DNA from: Amycolatopsis mediterranei
Lineage (GTDB): Bacteria > Actinomycetota > Actinomycetes > Mycobacteriales > Pseudonocardiaceae
Assembly (NCBI RefSeq): GCF_026017845.1
Contig: NZ_CP100416.1
Location: forward strand, 1,030,553-1,094,552
Direction: 5' to 3'
DNA: 64,000 bases
Shown piece after piece: positions 26,342-35,295 of the stretch (its first letter is position 1; each line of letters starts with the position of its first letter). The position numbers were made by a program, and so were the translations under genes. Under the pieces are notes generated by a model. It made no database searches. It saw nothing but the letters and a program-made list of their open reading frames with translations, and was not told the DNA's origin.

Positions 26342-26348
26342 CACAATA
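26342..26348. promoter_or_regulatory. Overlapping divergent -10 boxes for two glycosyltransferase genes
   Basis: CACAAT (26342-26347, plus strand) is followed by 6 nt and GTG at 26354. On the minus strand TATTGT (26348-26343) is followed by 7 nt and GTG at 26335. The two start codons are separated by 18 nt and neither has a ribosome site, so both messages are probably leaderless and their promoters mutually exclusive. Confidence 0.6.
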
Positions 26349-26353
26349 GCCGC

Positions 26354-27430
26354 GTGCCCGAACTGGTCGTGCTCGCCGAGCAGCTCCTCGCGCCCGTGCC
26401 CGGTGGCACCGGGCGCTACACGGCCGAGCTGCTCCCCGCGCTGGCGAAGACCGCGCCGCCGGGCTGGACGGTGTCCAGCGCGGTCGCGCGGCACGCCGAT
26501 GTCGGCGCGGCCCGGCTGGACGGTGTCGAGGGCCCGCGCGTGCTGCGGATCCCGCCGCGGGCGCTGGTCGCCGCCTGGCAAGCGGGCTTGCGCTGGTGGC
26601 CGGGCGGCGACGCGGTGCACGCACCGACGCCGTTCGCGCCGCCGCGCGCCCCGGCCGGGAAGACGCTGAGCGTGACCGTGCACGACACCGTGCCGTGGAC
26701 CCACCCCGAGACGCTCACCGCGCGCGGGGTGAGCTGGCACCGGTCGATGATCGCGCGGGCGGCGCGGCGGGCGTCCGGGCTGGTGGTGCCGACGCGGGCG
26801 GTCGCCGACGAGCTCGCGGTGCTCATCGACGTCGACGTCCCGGTGCGCGTGGTGCCGCACGGCGTGCGGGTGCCGTCCGGCTCGGCCGAACTCGACCTCC
26901 CGGCCCGGTACGTGCTGGCCGTCGGCACGATCGAGCCGCGCAAGGGCATCGACGTGCTGGTCGACGCGGTCGCGGCGCTGGAGGGCACGGTGCTCGTGCT
27001 GGCCGGGCAGCCCGGCTGGGGCGCCATCGACCCGGCGGCGCTGGCGGCCGAGCGCGGCCTGCCCGCCGACCGGCTGCGGGTGCTGGGGAAGGTGACCGAC
27101 GCCGAGCTGGCGACCGTGCTGCGCCGGGCCGACGTGCTGGCCGTGCCGAGCCTCGCCGAGGGGTTCGGGCTGGGGCTGCTGGAGGCGATGGCGGCGGGGA
27201 TCCCGGTGGTGCACACCGACGTCCCGGCGCTGGCCGAGGTGGCGGGCGGGGCCGGCGTCATGGTGCCCCGCGGGGACGCCGCGGCGCTGGCTTCCGCGCT
27301 GCGGGAAGTGCTCGGTTCGCCGGCGAGGGCGGCGGAGCTGACCCGGGCGGGGCGGGAGCGGGCCAAGGCGTTCACCTGGCGTCGCGCGGCCGAGGCCGTC
27401 TGGGCGATCCACCGGCGGCCCCTCGGCTGA
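26354..27430 (+). CDS. GT4 family glycosyltransferase
   Basis: 358 aa, GTG start. VPGGTGRYTAELLPAL near residue 16 is the N-terminal loop; YVLAVGTIEPRKGIDVLVDAV near 195 starts the C-terminal domain; PSLAEGFGLGLLEAMAAGIPVV near 275 holds EX7E. Similar in plan to mannosyl/rhamnosyl GT4 enzymes that build surface polysaccharides. A related GT4 gene follows after 66 nt, in tandem, possibly from duplication. No signal peptide or membrane helix. Confidence 0.9.
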   Translation: MPELVVLAEQLLAPVPGGTGRYTAELLPALAKTAPPGWTVSSAVARHADVGAARLDGVEGPRVLRIPPRALVAAWQAGLRWWPGGDAVHAPTPFAPPRAPAGKTLSVTVHDTVPWTHPETLTARGVSWHRSMIARAARRASGLVVPTRAVADELAVLIDVDVPVRVVPHGVRVPSGSAELDLPARYVLAVGTIEPRKGIDVLVDAVAALEGTVLVLAGQPGWGAIDPAALAAERGLPADRLRVLGKVTDAELATVLRRADVLAVPSLAEGFGLGLLEAMAAGIPVVHTDVPALAEVAGGAGVMVPRGDAAALASALREVLGSPARAAELTRAGRERAKAFTWRRAAEAVWAIHRRPLG

Positions 27431-27496
27431 GCCGGGCCCCTGCCCGGTTTGCCAGTTCCTCACCATCACCCTGGGGTACCGCCGTACCCTGCAGGG

Positions 27497-28645
27497 GTGA
27501 GCGACGATCCCCGGGTGCTGATCGACGCGACCGCGGTTCCCGCGGACCGCGGCGGTGTCGGCCGGTACGTCGATTCGCTCGTCACCGCCCTCGACGCGGA
27601 CGGGGCGCGGATCACCGTCGTCTGCCAGCCCCGCGACCTGCAGCTCTACGACCAGCTGGCGCCGAGCTCGCGCGTCGTACCCGCGTCGCCGGCCACGACC
27701 ACCCGCACGGCCCGCCTGACCTGGGAACAAGCCACCCTCCCGCGGCTGGCCCGCCGGCTCGGCGCGGACGTCGTCCACTCGCCGCACTACACGATGCCGC
27801 TCGCGACGTCGGCCGCGTCGGTGGTCACGCTGCACGACGCGACGTTCTTCACCGACGCCGTGCTGCACTCGTCGGTGAAGGCCCGGTTCTTCCGCGCGTG
27901 GACGGCGACGGCGCTTCGCCGCGCGACACTGTGCGTGGTGCCCTCGACGGCGACGGCCACGGAGCTGGCCCGCGTCGGCCCGGTGCGGCACGCCTTGCTG
28001 GAAGTGATTCACCACGGCGTCGACAGCGAGCGCTTCCACCCGCCGTCCCCGGCGGAGGTCGCGGCGGCGCGCGCGGCCGTCGGACTGGGGCGGACACCGT
28101 ACGTGGCCTTCCTGGGCGCGCTGGAGCCGCGGAAGAACGTGCCCGCGCTGATCCGCGGGTTCGCGCGCGCGGTCGCCGGCCGCCGGGACGCACCGGCGCT
28201 GGTGCTGGCCGGCCAGCCGGGCTGGGACACCCAGGTGGAGCGGGCGCTGGACGCGGTCCCGCACCGGCTGCGCGTGATCCGGGCGGGCTACCTGCCGTTC
28301 GGCACGCTGGCGGGCTTCCTCGGCGGCGCGGAGCTGGTGGCGTACCCGTCACTGGGCGAGGGGTTCGGGCTGCCGGTGCTGGAGGCGATGGCGTGCGGCG
28401 CGTGCGTCCTGACCACGCGCCGGTTGTCGCTGCCGGAGGTGGGCGGCGACGCGGTGGCGTACTGCGGGGTGGGCGCCGGCGACGTCGCGGCGGCGCTCGG
28501 TGAGCTGCTGGCGGACCCGGGGCGGCGGGCCGAGCTGGCGACGGCGGCGCAGCAGCGCGCGAAGGAGTTCTCGTGGGCCACGACCGCGGAACGCCATCGG
28601 GCGGCGTATGCGAAAGCCTGGTCGCGGCACCTGCGCACCCGGTGA
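27497..28645 (+). CDS. GT4 family glycosyltransferase
   Basis: 382 aa. GTG at 27497 is preferred because a TACCCT box lies exactly 6 nt before it and the longer frame adds only a His/Pro-rich leader. RVLIDATAVPADRGGVGRYVDSL opens the N-terminal domain; VAFLGALEPRKNVPALIRGFA near 210 opens the second; PSLGEGFGLPVLEAMACGACV near 295 holds EX7E. A paralogue of the preceding gene in the same orientation. Likely adds one sugar to a lipid-linked envelope glycan. Confidence 0.9.
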   Translation: MSDDPRVLIDATAVPADRGGVGRYVDSLVTALDADGARITVVCQPRDLQLYDQLAPSSRVVPASPATTTRTARLTWEQATLPRLARRLGADVVHSPHYTMPLATSAASVVTLHDATFFTDAVLHSSVKARFFRAWTATALRRATLCVVPSTATATELARVGPVRHALLEVIHHGVDSERFHPPSPAEVAAARAAVGLGRTPYVAFLGALEPRKNVPALIRGFARAVAGRRDAPALVLAGQPGWDTQVERALDAVPHRLRVIRAGYLPFGTLAGFLGGAELVAYPSLGEGFGLPVLEAMACGACVLTTRRLSLPEVGGDAVAYCGVGAGDVAAALGELLADPGRRAELATAAQQRAKEFSWATTAERHRAAYAKAWSRHLRTR

Positions 28646-28712
28646 TTGCGGCCGGCGTGCCGCTGGGCCGGGGCACCCGGTTCACCCTCGGTGACGCGTG
28701 GACAATGGCCGG

Positions 28713-29573
28713 GTGACTGAGCAATCCCGCTATGGCGACGATGTCGGCGTCGTGACCGTGACCTACTTCTCCGAGGACACCATCGAGCGGTTCCTCGACA
28801 CCCTCGAGAAGGCCACCGAACGCGAGGTCAAGGTGGTCGTCGCGGACAACGCGTCCCTCGAGGGTGCCCTCGAGCGGGCCACCGCCCACCGCAAGAACGT
28901 CCAGCTGCTCAGCATCGGGGAGAACGTCGGCTACGGGACCGCCGCCAACCGCGGTGTCGCCGAGCTCGACGACCGCTACGGCTGGGTCGTCGTCGTCAAC
29001 CCGGACCTCGAGTGGGAGCCCGGGTCGCTCGACGCGCTCCTCGAGGTCGCCGGGCGGTGGCCGCGCGGGGGTGCCTTCGGGCCGCTGATCCACGACCTCG
29101 ACGGCACCGTCTACCCGTCGGCGCGGCTCCTGCCCTCCTTCGGGCGCGGGATCGGGCACGCCGCCTTCGCGAAGGTCTGGCCCGGCAACCCCTGGACCAA
29201 GCAGTACCGGCAGGAGAGCGGCACGCCGGTCGAGCGCATCTCGGGCTGGCTGTCCGGCTCGTGCCAGCTGTTCCGCCGGGAGGCGTTCGACTCCGTCGGC
29301 GGCTTCGACACGCGCTACTTCATGTACTTCGAGGACGTCGACCTCGGCGACCGGCTGGCGAAGGCGGGCTGGCTGAACGTCTACGCGCCGTCCTCGCGGG
29401 TGACGCACGAAGGCGGCCACTCGACGTCGCAGGCGTCGCAGAAGATGCTCGCGGCGCACCACGCCAGCGCCTACCGCTACCTCGCCGACCGCCACCAGGG
29501 GCTCGCCTGGAAGCCGGTGCTGGCCGCCGTGAAGCTCGGCCTCGCGCTGCGGCTGAAGCTGGAAACCCGCTAG
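28713..29573 (+). CDS. wbbL: WbbL-type rhamnosyltransferase (GT2)
   Basis: 286 aa. GTG at 28713 has a GACAAT box 6 nt upstream, fitting a leaderless start. It matches my recollection of mycobacterial WbbL, which transfers rhamnose from dTDP-rhamnose to decaprenyl-pyrophosphate-GlcNAc, forming the arabinogalactan linker. VVTVTYFSEDTIERFL, VVADNASLEG, ENVGYGTAANRGV, VVVNPDLEWEPGSLDALL, GPLIHDLDGTVYPSAR, NPWTKQYRQE, GWLSGSCQLFRREAFDSVGG and FMYFEDVDLGDRL occur in the family order. Neighbours supply dTDP-rhamnose (rfbB, rfbD) and the ligases (LCP). Its last 4 bp overlap the convergent gene. Confidence 0.9.
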   Translation: MTEQSRYGDDVGVVTVTYFSEDTIERFLDTLEKATEREVKVVVADNASLEGALERATAHRKNVQLLSIGENVGYGTAANRGVAELDDRYGWVVVVNPDLEWEPGSLDALLEVAGRWPRGGAFGPLIHDLDGTVYPSARLLPSFGRGIGHAAFAKVWPGNPWTKQYRQESGTPVERISGWLSGSCQLFRREAFDSVGGFDTRYFMYFEDVDLGDRLAKAGWLNVYAPSSRVTHEGGHSTSQASQKMLAAHHASAYRYLADRHQGLAWKPVLAAVKLGLALRLKLETR

Positions 29574-30034
29574 ATCCCGTCGAGCCGGCGCGAAAGGTCG
29601 GACTTGCCGATGTTCTGCGTCACCGTCGGTACCAGGCCGGTGTCCTCCGGATCGGGCTCCTTCAGCGGGCTCGTGATCTGCTCGGCCTGGGGCCGGCGGG
29701 ACAGCGGGGTGGGCTTCGGCATGGGCAGCGGCGTCGTCGGCGACGGCGTGCTCAGCGGGGTCGTCTGCTGCGGGCGGCGGCCGCCCTGGACCTCCATCCG
29801 CCGCGTCGGCGCCGAGCCGGCCAGCGGGTGGTCGTTCTCCTCGATCAGCGACGCCGGCAGCTGCGTGGTCGTGTCGGGGTCCTGGCTGCGGTCGAGCCCG
29901 TCGATCTGTGCCCGCGGGATCTGCTGGGTGTTCGACGAGTCCATCGGTGACGTCGCGCTGTCGGGTGTCACGACGAACACACCGCGCGCTTGGGCTCGTG
30001 CGAGCAGGGCGTCCGCCCGATCGCGGGGGTCCAT
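29570..30034 (-). CDS. Pro/Thr-rich hypothetical protein
   Basis: 154 aa, ATG at 30034 with GAGG upstream. The first 20 residues (MDPRDRADALLARAQARGVF) look like a short conserved helix. The rest is polar and low in complexity, rich in Pro, Thr, Ser and Gln, and probably disordered. No membrane segment or signal peptide. No family was recognised. It lies between wbbL and the NDP-sugar synthase gene, convergent to the first and divergent from the second. Confidence 0.6.
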   Translation of the reverse strand: MDPRDRADALLARAQARGVFVVTPDSATSPMDSSNTQQIPRAQIDGLDRSQDPDTTTQLPASLIEENDHPLAGSAPTRRMEVQGGRRPQQTTPLSTPSPTTPLPMPKPTPLSRRPQAEQITSPLKEPDPEDTGLVPTVTQNIGKSDLSRRLDGI

Positions 30035-30175
30035 CCCCTCGGCCTCCCGACTGACCCGGGGCCCTCTGGGGAAAGGCCCGCCTGTTTCCTGTCTAGGGTA
30101 GGCCCTCCGGGCGACCTCCGTGAGGGTTTCCCGCGGCTTGTCGCTCAGCGGTGCGTGATAAAAGAGGAGATTTCC

Positions 30176-31264
30176 GTGACGTCCGAGGTCCGAACCGACG
30201 CTGTCGACGCCGTCGTGCTGGTCGGGGGCAAGGGCACGCGCCTCCGGCCATTGACCCTGTCGGCGCCGAAGCCGATGCTCCCCACCGCCGGGACGCCCTA
30301 CCTGAGCCACCTGTTCTCCCGCATCCGCGAGGCCGGCATCCGGCACGTCGTGCTGGGCACGAGCTACCGGGCGGAGGTGTTCGAGGAGTACTTCGGCGAC
30401 GGCAAGTCCATCGGCCTCGACCTGGAGTACGTCGTCGAGGAGGAGCCGCTCGACACCGCGGGCGCGATCCGGAACGTGTACGACCGGCTCCGGGCCGACC
30501 ACGTGATCGTCTTCAACGGCGACATCATCTCCGGCTCGGATCTCGGCGAGCAGCTGCGCGTCCACCGCGAATCCGAGGCCGACGTCACCCTGCACCTGCA
30601 GCGCGTGCCGGACCCCAGCCGGTTCGGGTCGGTGCCGACCGACGAAACCGGGCGGGTCCAGGCGTTCCTCGAGAAGACGCCGGATCCGCCGACCGACCAG
30701 ATCAACGCCGGCTGCTACGTCTTCCGCCGTCCGGTGATCGAGGCCATCCCGACCGGGCGGCGGGTGTCGGTCGAGCGCGAGACGTTCCCGCAGCTGCTGG
30801 AGCAGGGTGCGCACATCCAGGGCTTCGTCGACGAGTCCTACTGGCTGGACGTCGGCACGCCGGAAGCGTTCGTGCGCGGCTCGGCCGACCTCGTGCGCGG
30901 CCTGGCGCCGACGTCGGCGCTGCCCGGCCGCCCCGGCGACTTCCTGGTGCTCGACGGCGCGTCGGTGGCCGAGGACGCCCAGCTGTCCGGCGGGTCGACG
31001 ATCGGCGTCGCCGCGGTGGTGGGCCCGGGCGCGAAGATCGACGGCTCGGTCCTGTTCGACGGCGCGGCGGTCTCCGAGGGCGCGATCGTCGAGCGTTCGG
31101 TGCTCGGGCACGGCGCCCGCGTCGGCGCCGGCGCGGTGCTGCGCGGCGTGGTGCTGGGCGACGGCGTGTCCGTCGGGGCCGGCTGCGAGCTCCTCGACGG
31201 CGCCCGCGTCTGGCCGGACGTCGTCCTGCCCGACGGATCCGTCCGCTTTTCGAGCGACGCGTAG
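30176..31264 (+). CDS. NDP-sugar synthase, mannose-1-phosphate guanylyltransferase-like
   Basis: 362 aa, GTG start with AAGAGGAG upstream. Residues 10-240 form the nucleotidyltransferase domain: AVVLVGGKGTRLRPLTLSAPKP is the nucleotide-binding loop, VFNGDI holds a metal-binding Asp, FLEKTPDPPTDQINAGCYVF and DVGTPEAF follow. Residues 260-362 are a left-handed beta helix with hexapeptide repeats (VAEDAQLSGGSTIGVAAVVG onward). Neighbourhood and sequence resemble Rv3264c of M. tuberculosis, named ManB and described as making GDP-mannose. Nucleotide choice cannot be settled from the sequence alone. Confidence 0.88.
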   Translation: MTSEVRTDAVDAVVLVGGKGTRLRPLTLSAPKPMLPTAGTPYLSHLFSRIREAGIRHVVLGTSYRAEVFEEYFGDGKSIGLDLEYVVEEEPLDTAGAIRNVYDRLRADHVIVFNGDIISGSDLGEQLRVHRESEADVTLHLQRVPDPSRFGSVPTDETGRVQAFLEKTPDPPTDQINAGCYVFRRPVIEAIPTGRRVSVERETFPQLLEQGAHIQGFVDESYWLDVGTPEAFVRGSADLVRGLAPTSALPGRPGDFLVLDGASVAEDAQLSGGSTIGVAAVVGPGAKIDGSVLFDGAAVSEGAIVERSVLGHGARVGAGAVLRGVVLGDGVSVGAGCELLDGARVWPDVVLPDGSVRFSSDA

Positions 31265-31268
31265 CCCG

Positions 31269-32165
31269 GTGTTCTGGCGTCCCGCGTTCGAGGTCGACCT
31301 GGGCCGGGTCCTGGGTCCGCTGAAGCGCGGCCGCGGGTCGCTCAACATCCTCACCGACGAGCGCGGCATCACCTGGCTCGCGTCGAACACCCCGGACGGC
31401 CCCGGAACGCTGGCGCTGCGCCCCCATCCGGACGGCCGCATCGAGGCCGCGGCCTGGGGCGACGCGAAGGACCGGCTCTTGAGCGGCGTGCCGGCGTTGC
31501 TGGGGGCCGACGACGACGATGCGGGGTTCGTCGCGCACCACGACGTCGTCGCGCGGGCCCGGCGGGCGAACCCCGGCCTGCGGCTCGGGTCGACCGGGGT
31601 GGTGTGGGACTGGCTGGTGCTCGCCGTGCTGGAGCAGAAGGTGGCGGGCAAGGAGGCGATCCGGTCGTGGGCCGAGCTGTGCCGCCGCTTCGGCACGCGC
31701 CCACCCGGCCCGGCGCCCGAGCGGCTGCGCGTGCCGCCGACACCCGCGGCGCTGAGGGCACTGCCGGACTGGCACTGGCACCGCGCGGGGGTCGACATCA
31801 AGCGCCGGACGGCTTTGCTGAACGCGGCGCGCGTCGCGGGTCACCTGGAGAGGGCGGTGGAGCTGCGCGGGCTCGAGGGCCGTCACTGGTTGCGCCAGGT
31901 CCCGGGCATCGGAGTCTGGACGGCGGCGGAGATCGCCCAGCGCGCTTGGGGCGACCCGGACGCGGTGAGCTTCGGCGACTACAACATCCCCTCGATGGTG
32001 GGGAATGCGGTGCTGGGGAACAAAATCGACGACGCGGGGATGGCCGAGGTGCTGGCACCGTACGCGCCGCAGCGGCAGCGAGCGGTCCGGTATCTGGAGG
32101 CGGCCGGGCACACGCGGCCACGGTTCGGGCCGCGGATCGAGCTGCGCGACTACCGCGCGATGTAG
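31269..32165 (+). CDS. AlkA-type DNA-3-methyladenine glycosylase family protein
   Basis: 298 aa, GTG start 4 nt after the previous stop. HhH-GPD superfamily: residues about 95-145 hold the first helical part (WDWLVLAVLEQKVAGKEA), and LRQVPGIGVWTAAEIA near 205 is the helix-hairpin-helix, followed by the Asp of SFGDYNIP near 230, where the catalytic Asp is expected. Likely removes alkylated or otherwise damaged bases. The N-terminal about 85 residues resemble the AlkA N-terminal lobe. Close spacing suggests co-transcription with the NDP-sugar gene, a link without an obvious functional reason. Confidence 0.87.
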   Translation: MFWRPAFEVDLGRVLGPLKRGRGSLNILTDERGITWLASNTPDGPGTLALRPHPDGRIEAAAWGDAKDRLLSGVPALLGADDDDAGFVAHHDVVARARRANPGLRLGSTGVVWDWLVLAVLEQKVAGKEAIRSWAELCRRFGTRPPGPAPERLRVPPTPAALRALPDWHWHRAGVDIKRRTALLNAARVAGHLERAVELRGLEGRHWLRQVPGIGVWTAAEIAQRAWGDPDAVSFGDYNIPSMVGNAVLGNKIDDAGMAEVLAPYAPQRQRAVRYLEAAGHTRPRFGPRIELRDYRAM

Positions 32166-32225
32166 GCCGACGCCGCGGCGAGCGGTGGTCGCAGGTGGCG
32201 TGGCCGCCGCCCTCGAAAGCCGAAA

Positions 32226-32261
32226 GGCCGCCATCGTGGCAGGACTGCCATGATGGCGGCC
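32226..32261. terminator. Bidirectional hairpin terminator
   Basis: GGCCGCCATCGTGGCA (32226-32241) and TGCCATGATGGCGGCC (32246-32261) form a 16-bp stem with one G-T mismatch around GGAC. It lies between convergent genes ending at 32165 and 32281. Confidence 0.8.
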
Positions 32262-32280
32262 CCTTGAAGGCAGCGCGCTA

Positions 32281-32550
32281 CTACTGCGTGGGATGACCAG
32301 GCGGCGGTGGCGGGTATGGCGGCTGCTGTCCCGGGAAACCGGGCGGTGGCTGCTGGCCGGGATAACCCTGCTGCGGCCCCGGGTACCCCGGCGGCTGCTG
32401 CACCGGAAAGCCCTGCTGCGGCGGGTATCCCGGATACTGCGGCGGGTACGGCGGCGGCTTCGGCTTGCTCGCGTTGACGATGAGCAGCACCACTCCGGCG
32501 ATGCCGGCGATCACCACCAGGATGATCAGCAGCATCAGCACGCTCACCAT
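32281..32550 (-). CDS. Small membrane protein with Pro/Gln/Tyr-rich tail
   Basis: 89 aa. ATG overlaps the GntR stop by one base (TGATG), so translation is coupled. Residues 3-27 are one transmembrane helix of Val, Leu and Ile. The rest is a tail of PGYPPQQ, PGYPGPQQ and GFPGQQ-like repeats, probably disordered. It has the same design as the protein at 32912-33379, and the two flank a GntR-type regulator. Function unknown. Confidence 0.7.
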   Translation of the reverse strand: MVSVLMLLIILVVIAGIAGVVLLIVNASKPKPPPYPPQYPGYPPQQGFPVQQPPGYPGPQQGYPGQQPPPGFPGQQPPYPPPPPGHPTQ

Positions 32551-32915
32551 CAGCTCTTCCCCTCGTCGAGTGCCGCGCGGACGATCGACAGTGCCTCGGC
32601 GTCGTCGAGGCCGAGCCTGCGGGTGGTCTTCGCGTACTCCGCCGCCGCCTGCTGGGCCCGGCGGCGGCTCTGGTCGCCCGCCGCCGCGACGAAGCTGCCT
32701 GCTCGGCCGCGGGTTTCGATCAGGCCCGCTTCCTCCAGCTCGCGGTACGCCCGCGCCACCGTGTTCGGGGCGATTCCCAGGTCGGCCGCGAGCTGCCGGA
32801 CCGTGGGCAGCTTCGTGCCGACGGCCAGGCTCCGGTCGTTGATCCGCGTCGCGAGCCCGGACCGGACCTGCTCGAACGGCGGGACCGGCGAGCTGCTGTC
32901 GAAGGGAATGATCAC
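32550..32915 (-). CDS. GntR family regulator, YtrA-like
   Basis: 121 aa, GTG start overlapping the previous stop (GTGA). A winged helix-turn-helix (about 10-75) with KLPTVRQLAADLGIAPNTVARAYRELEEAGLIETRGRAGSF-type sequence, typical of the GntR family. The C-terminal region is only about 45 residues of helix, the short form of the YtrA subgroup, which usually controls neighbouring membrane transport genes. Here the neighbours are two Pro-rich membrane proteins and no ABC transporter is present. Autoregulation is likely but not shown. Confidence 0.9.
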   Translation of the reverse strand: MIIPFDSSSPVPPFEQVRSGLATRINDRSLAVGTKLPTVRQLAADLGIAPNTVARAYRELEEAGLIETRGRAGSFVAAAGDQSRRRAQQAAAEYAKTTRRLGLDDAEALSIVRAALDEGKS

Positions 32916-33379
32916 CAGCTCTGTGGACCCGCTCCCGGCCCCGGCAGCTGCTGCTGCGGCGGGAACGACGGCCCCTGCGGCGCGTACTGCTGCGGCGCCG
33001 GCGGATATCCCGGCTGCTGCGGGAATCCCTGCTGCGGTGAAGGCGGCGGGGTTCCCGGCGCGAAGCCCGGCTGCGCAAATCCCTGCGACGTTGGCGAACC
33101 CGGCTGCGCAAACCCCTGCGACGACGGCGGCGAACCCGGCGCCGGCCCGAACCCCGGCTGAGCAAACCCCTGCTGCGGCGGCAAGCCCGGGTTCGGCGGG
33201 AACTGCCCGCCGTTCTTCATCGCCTCTTCGCGGCGCATCTTCGTCACCCGCACCACCACCGCGATGACGAACACGATGACACCCAGGACGATCAGCCCGA
33301 GCACGATGTACCCGAACACGCCGGTGTCACCGCCACCGCCGGAGTGGTAGTGCACCCGCTCCGGGAACTGTGCAGCCAT
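32912..33379 (-). CDS. Membrane protein with Gln/Pro/Phe repeat tail
   Basis: 155 aa, ATG start with GGGAGGGA upstream. An N-terminal extracellular or cytoplasmic stretch with GGGG precedes a transmembrane helix at about 22-45, then a basic KMRREEAMKNGG stop. Residues 60-155 are repeats of QGFAQPG and PQQGFPQQPGYPP type. The gene overlaps the GntR gene by 4 bp. Repeat tails of this kind are disordered and may phase-separate or bind partners; no function is assigned. Confidence 0.7.
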   Translation of the reverse strand: MAAQFPERVHYHSGGGGDTGVFGYIVLGLIVLGVIVFVIAVVVRVTKMRREEAMKNGGQFPPNPGLPPQQGFAQPGFGPAPGSPPSSQGFAQPGSPTSQGFAQPGFAPGTPPPSPQQGFPQQPGYPPAPQQYAPQGPSFPPQQQLPGPGAGPQSW

Positions 33380-33406
33380 GTGGTCCCTCCCTGTCCGCGA
33401 ACCAGG

Positions 33407-33952
33407 CTATCGCCCGGCACCGACAGGAACGGCCGCTTTCACCAGATCGGCGAGATCCTCCGACCCGGCCGGGAGCGCGTCCGCCGGCCACCACCGCAGG
33501 TCGTCGGACTCGTCGCTGCGCACCGGCGACGCGCCCGGTGGGGCGTGCACCGCGAACCGGACGTCGAAGTGCCGGGTCGGCACGCCCAGCGAGCACGTGA
33601 TCGCGTGGACGTCCAGGTGCACCGGCTCGGCCGCGATCCGCAGCCCGGACATCCCCGACTCCTCGGTGGCCTCCCGCAGCGCCGCCCCGGCCAGCGACGC
33701 GTCCGACGGCTCGCAGTGGCCGCCCAGCTGCAGCCACCGCCCGACCCGCGGGTGCAGCGTCAGCAGCACCTGCGTGCCGGTGTGGTCCAGCACCACCGCC
33801 GACGCCGTCAGGTGCCCGGCCTCGCACGACCGCTGACAACTGTCCGAACGAGCGGCGAGGAAGCCGAGGAACGCCTGGCGCAGCGACTCCTGGGAAGCGA
33901 CAGCAGGCCGCCACGACGACAGCGTCGCGACGGCGTCCGCGTGCAGGCTCAC
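33407..33952 (-). CDS. Nudix hydrolase
   Basis: 181 aa, GTG start overlapping the fbiB stop by 4 bp (GTGA). The Nudix helix is clear at about 88-108: [24 protein letters not shown] contains the RExxEExG core that binds the metal. [10 protein letters not shown] just before it is the usual approach strand. Likely hydrolyses a nucleoside-diphosphate-linked compound. Direct coupling to fbiB suggests a role near F420 metabolism, for instance housecleaning, but that is inference. Confidence 0.88.
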   Translation of the reverse strand: MSLHADAVATLSSWRPAVASQESLRQAFLGFLAARSDSCQRSCEAGHLTASAVVLDHTGTQVLLTLHPRVGRWLQLGGHCEPSDASLAGAALREATEESGMSGLRIAAEPVHLDVHAITCSLGVPTRHFDVRFAVHAPPGASPVRSDESDDLRWWPADALPAGSEDLADLVKAAVPVGAGR

Positions 33953-35295
33953 AGCTCCAGCAGCCCTTCGCCGGCCAGGGCCGGGCCGCGCGGGTCCGGC
34001 TCGGTGAGCGGTACGCCGATGGCGACCGAGCCCAGCGGCTGCCAGCGCTCGTCCAGGCCGAGGACGTCGCGGACGACGTCGGCGGCGAAGATCGTCGACC
34101 CGATCCAGCACGAACCCAGGCCCTCGGCCGCCAGGGCGACCAGCAGGCCCTGCACCGCGGCGCCGCCGGCGACGGTGAACATCGTCTTCTCGCAGTCGTT
34201 GCGCCGGTCGTCGCGGTAGGTGTGCGCGCCGTCCGGGACCAGGAACGGGATGACGACTTCCGGGGCCCGGTACAGGATGTCGCCGCGGCTGAGCCGCTTC
34301 GCGATCTGCTCCGGCGTGAACTCGTCCCCGGACAGGTCGGCCTGCCACGACTCGCGCATCGCGTCGAGCAGCTTCTTCCGGACGCCGGAGTCACGCAGCC
34401 AGACGAACCGCACCGGGTGCGTGTGGTGCGGCGCGGGGGCGGTCAACGCGGACCCCACCGCCCGCCGGATCGAGGTGGGGGAGACCGGCTCGTCCGCGAA
34501 GTGCCGCACCGAGCGCCGGGCCGGGACCGCCTCGCGCCGGCCCTGCGCGACGGCCTCGTTGACGCCCAGCCGGAAGAGGTCCTCCTCCAGCGGGCGGATC
34601 AGGTTCCGCGCGGTCGAGCCGTCGTCCTCGGGGAAGAACCCGCGCACGACCGCGACCGGCGTCCCGCCCAGCTTGCCCTTCACGAGGTCGGCGGCCGCGG
34701 CGAGCTCGTCGGCGACGGCGACCTCGGTGACGGCCAGCTCGTTGCCCTGCCCGTCGATCTGTCCCTGGTAGGCGTGCAGCACGCGCAGTCCGGACGAGCC
34801 GATGGCGGCGTCGGTCTGCCCGACCCGCCACGCGCGGCCCATCGTGTCCGTGACGACGACGGCGACCTCGACGCCGAGCCGCTCCCGCAGCCCGTTGCGC
34901 AGCGCCAGCGCCGACGCGTCCGGGTCGGCCGGCAGCAGCGCGACCTCGTCACCGGCCACATTGGACGCGTCGATCCCGGACGCGGCCTGCACGATCCCCA
35001 GGTGGTTCTGGGTGATCACCGTGCGCGCGATCCGGGCGACGATCCGCACGGCTTCCTGCTCGACGAGCTTCCGGCGTTCGGCGTCACGGGCTTCCGGGTC
35101 GGACGGCACGCGCACGAGCCTGCCCTCGGCCTTGGAGACGATCTTGCTGGTCACGACCAGGACGTCACCGGAGCGCAGCCAGGGCGCGGCCGTCACGATC
35201 GCGCCGGTCAGGTCGTCGCCCGGGCGGAACTCCGGCAGCCCGGTGACGGGCAGGATCTCCAGTTTCGGGGCGGCGTGGTCGGTGGTGTCAGGCAA
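33949..35295 (-). CDS. fbiB: F420 gamma-glutamyl ligase with nitroreductase domain (FbiB)
   Basis: 448 aa. TTG at 35295 is proposed: GGAG lies 6 nt upstream and it overlaps the fbiA stop by 8 bp. GTG at 35352 is an alternative that would overlap fbiA by 65 bp. Residues about 15-245 form the CofE ligase domain ([49 protein letters not shown]), which adds glutamates to F420-0. Residues about 265-448 form an FMN-binding nitroreductase-like domain ([22 protein letters not shown]), which in FbiB reduces dehydro-F420. The two-domain form is characteristic of actinobacteria. Confidence 0.95.
   Translation of the reverse strand: MPDTTDHAAPKLEILPVTGLPEFRPGDDLTGAIVTAAPWLRSGDVLVVTSKIVSKAEGRLVRVPSDPEARDAERRKLVEQEAVRIVARIARTVITQNHLGIVQAASGIDASNVAGDEVALLPADPDASALALRNGLRERLGVEVAVVVTDTMGRAWRVGQTDAAIGSSGLRVLHAYQGQIDGQGNELAVTEVAVADELAAAADLVKGKLGGTPVAVVRGFFPEDDGSTARNLIRPLEEDLFRLGVNEAVAQGRREAVPARRSVRHFADEPVSPTSIRRAVGSALTAPAPHHTHPVRFVWLRDSGVRKKLLDAMRESWQADLSGDEFTPEQIAKRLSRGDILYRAPEVVIPFLVPDGAHTYRDDRRNDCEKTMFTVAGGAAVQGLLVALAAEGLGSCWIGSTIFAADVVRDVLGLDERWQPLGSVAIGVPLTEPDPRGPALAGEGLLEL

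Noticed and set aside
25409..28264. A 951-codon minus-strand frame that would extend the GT2 protein at its N-terminus
   Set aside because: The extra 640 codons are antisense to two GT4 genes and low in complexity; the GT2 domain starts right after GTG at 26335.
29570..31801. A 743-codon minus-strand frame extending the Pro/Thr-rich protein
   Set aside because: The extension is antisense to the NDP-sugar synthase and glycosylase genes; ATG at 30034 has its own ribosome site.
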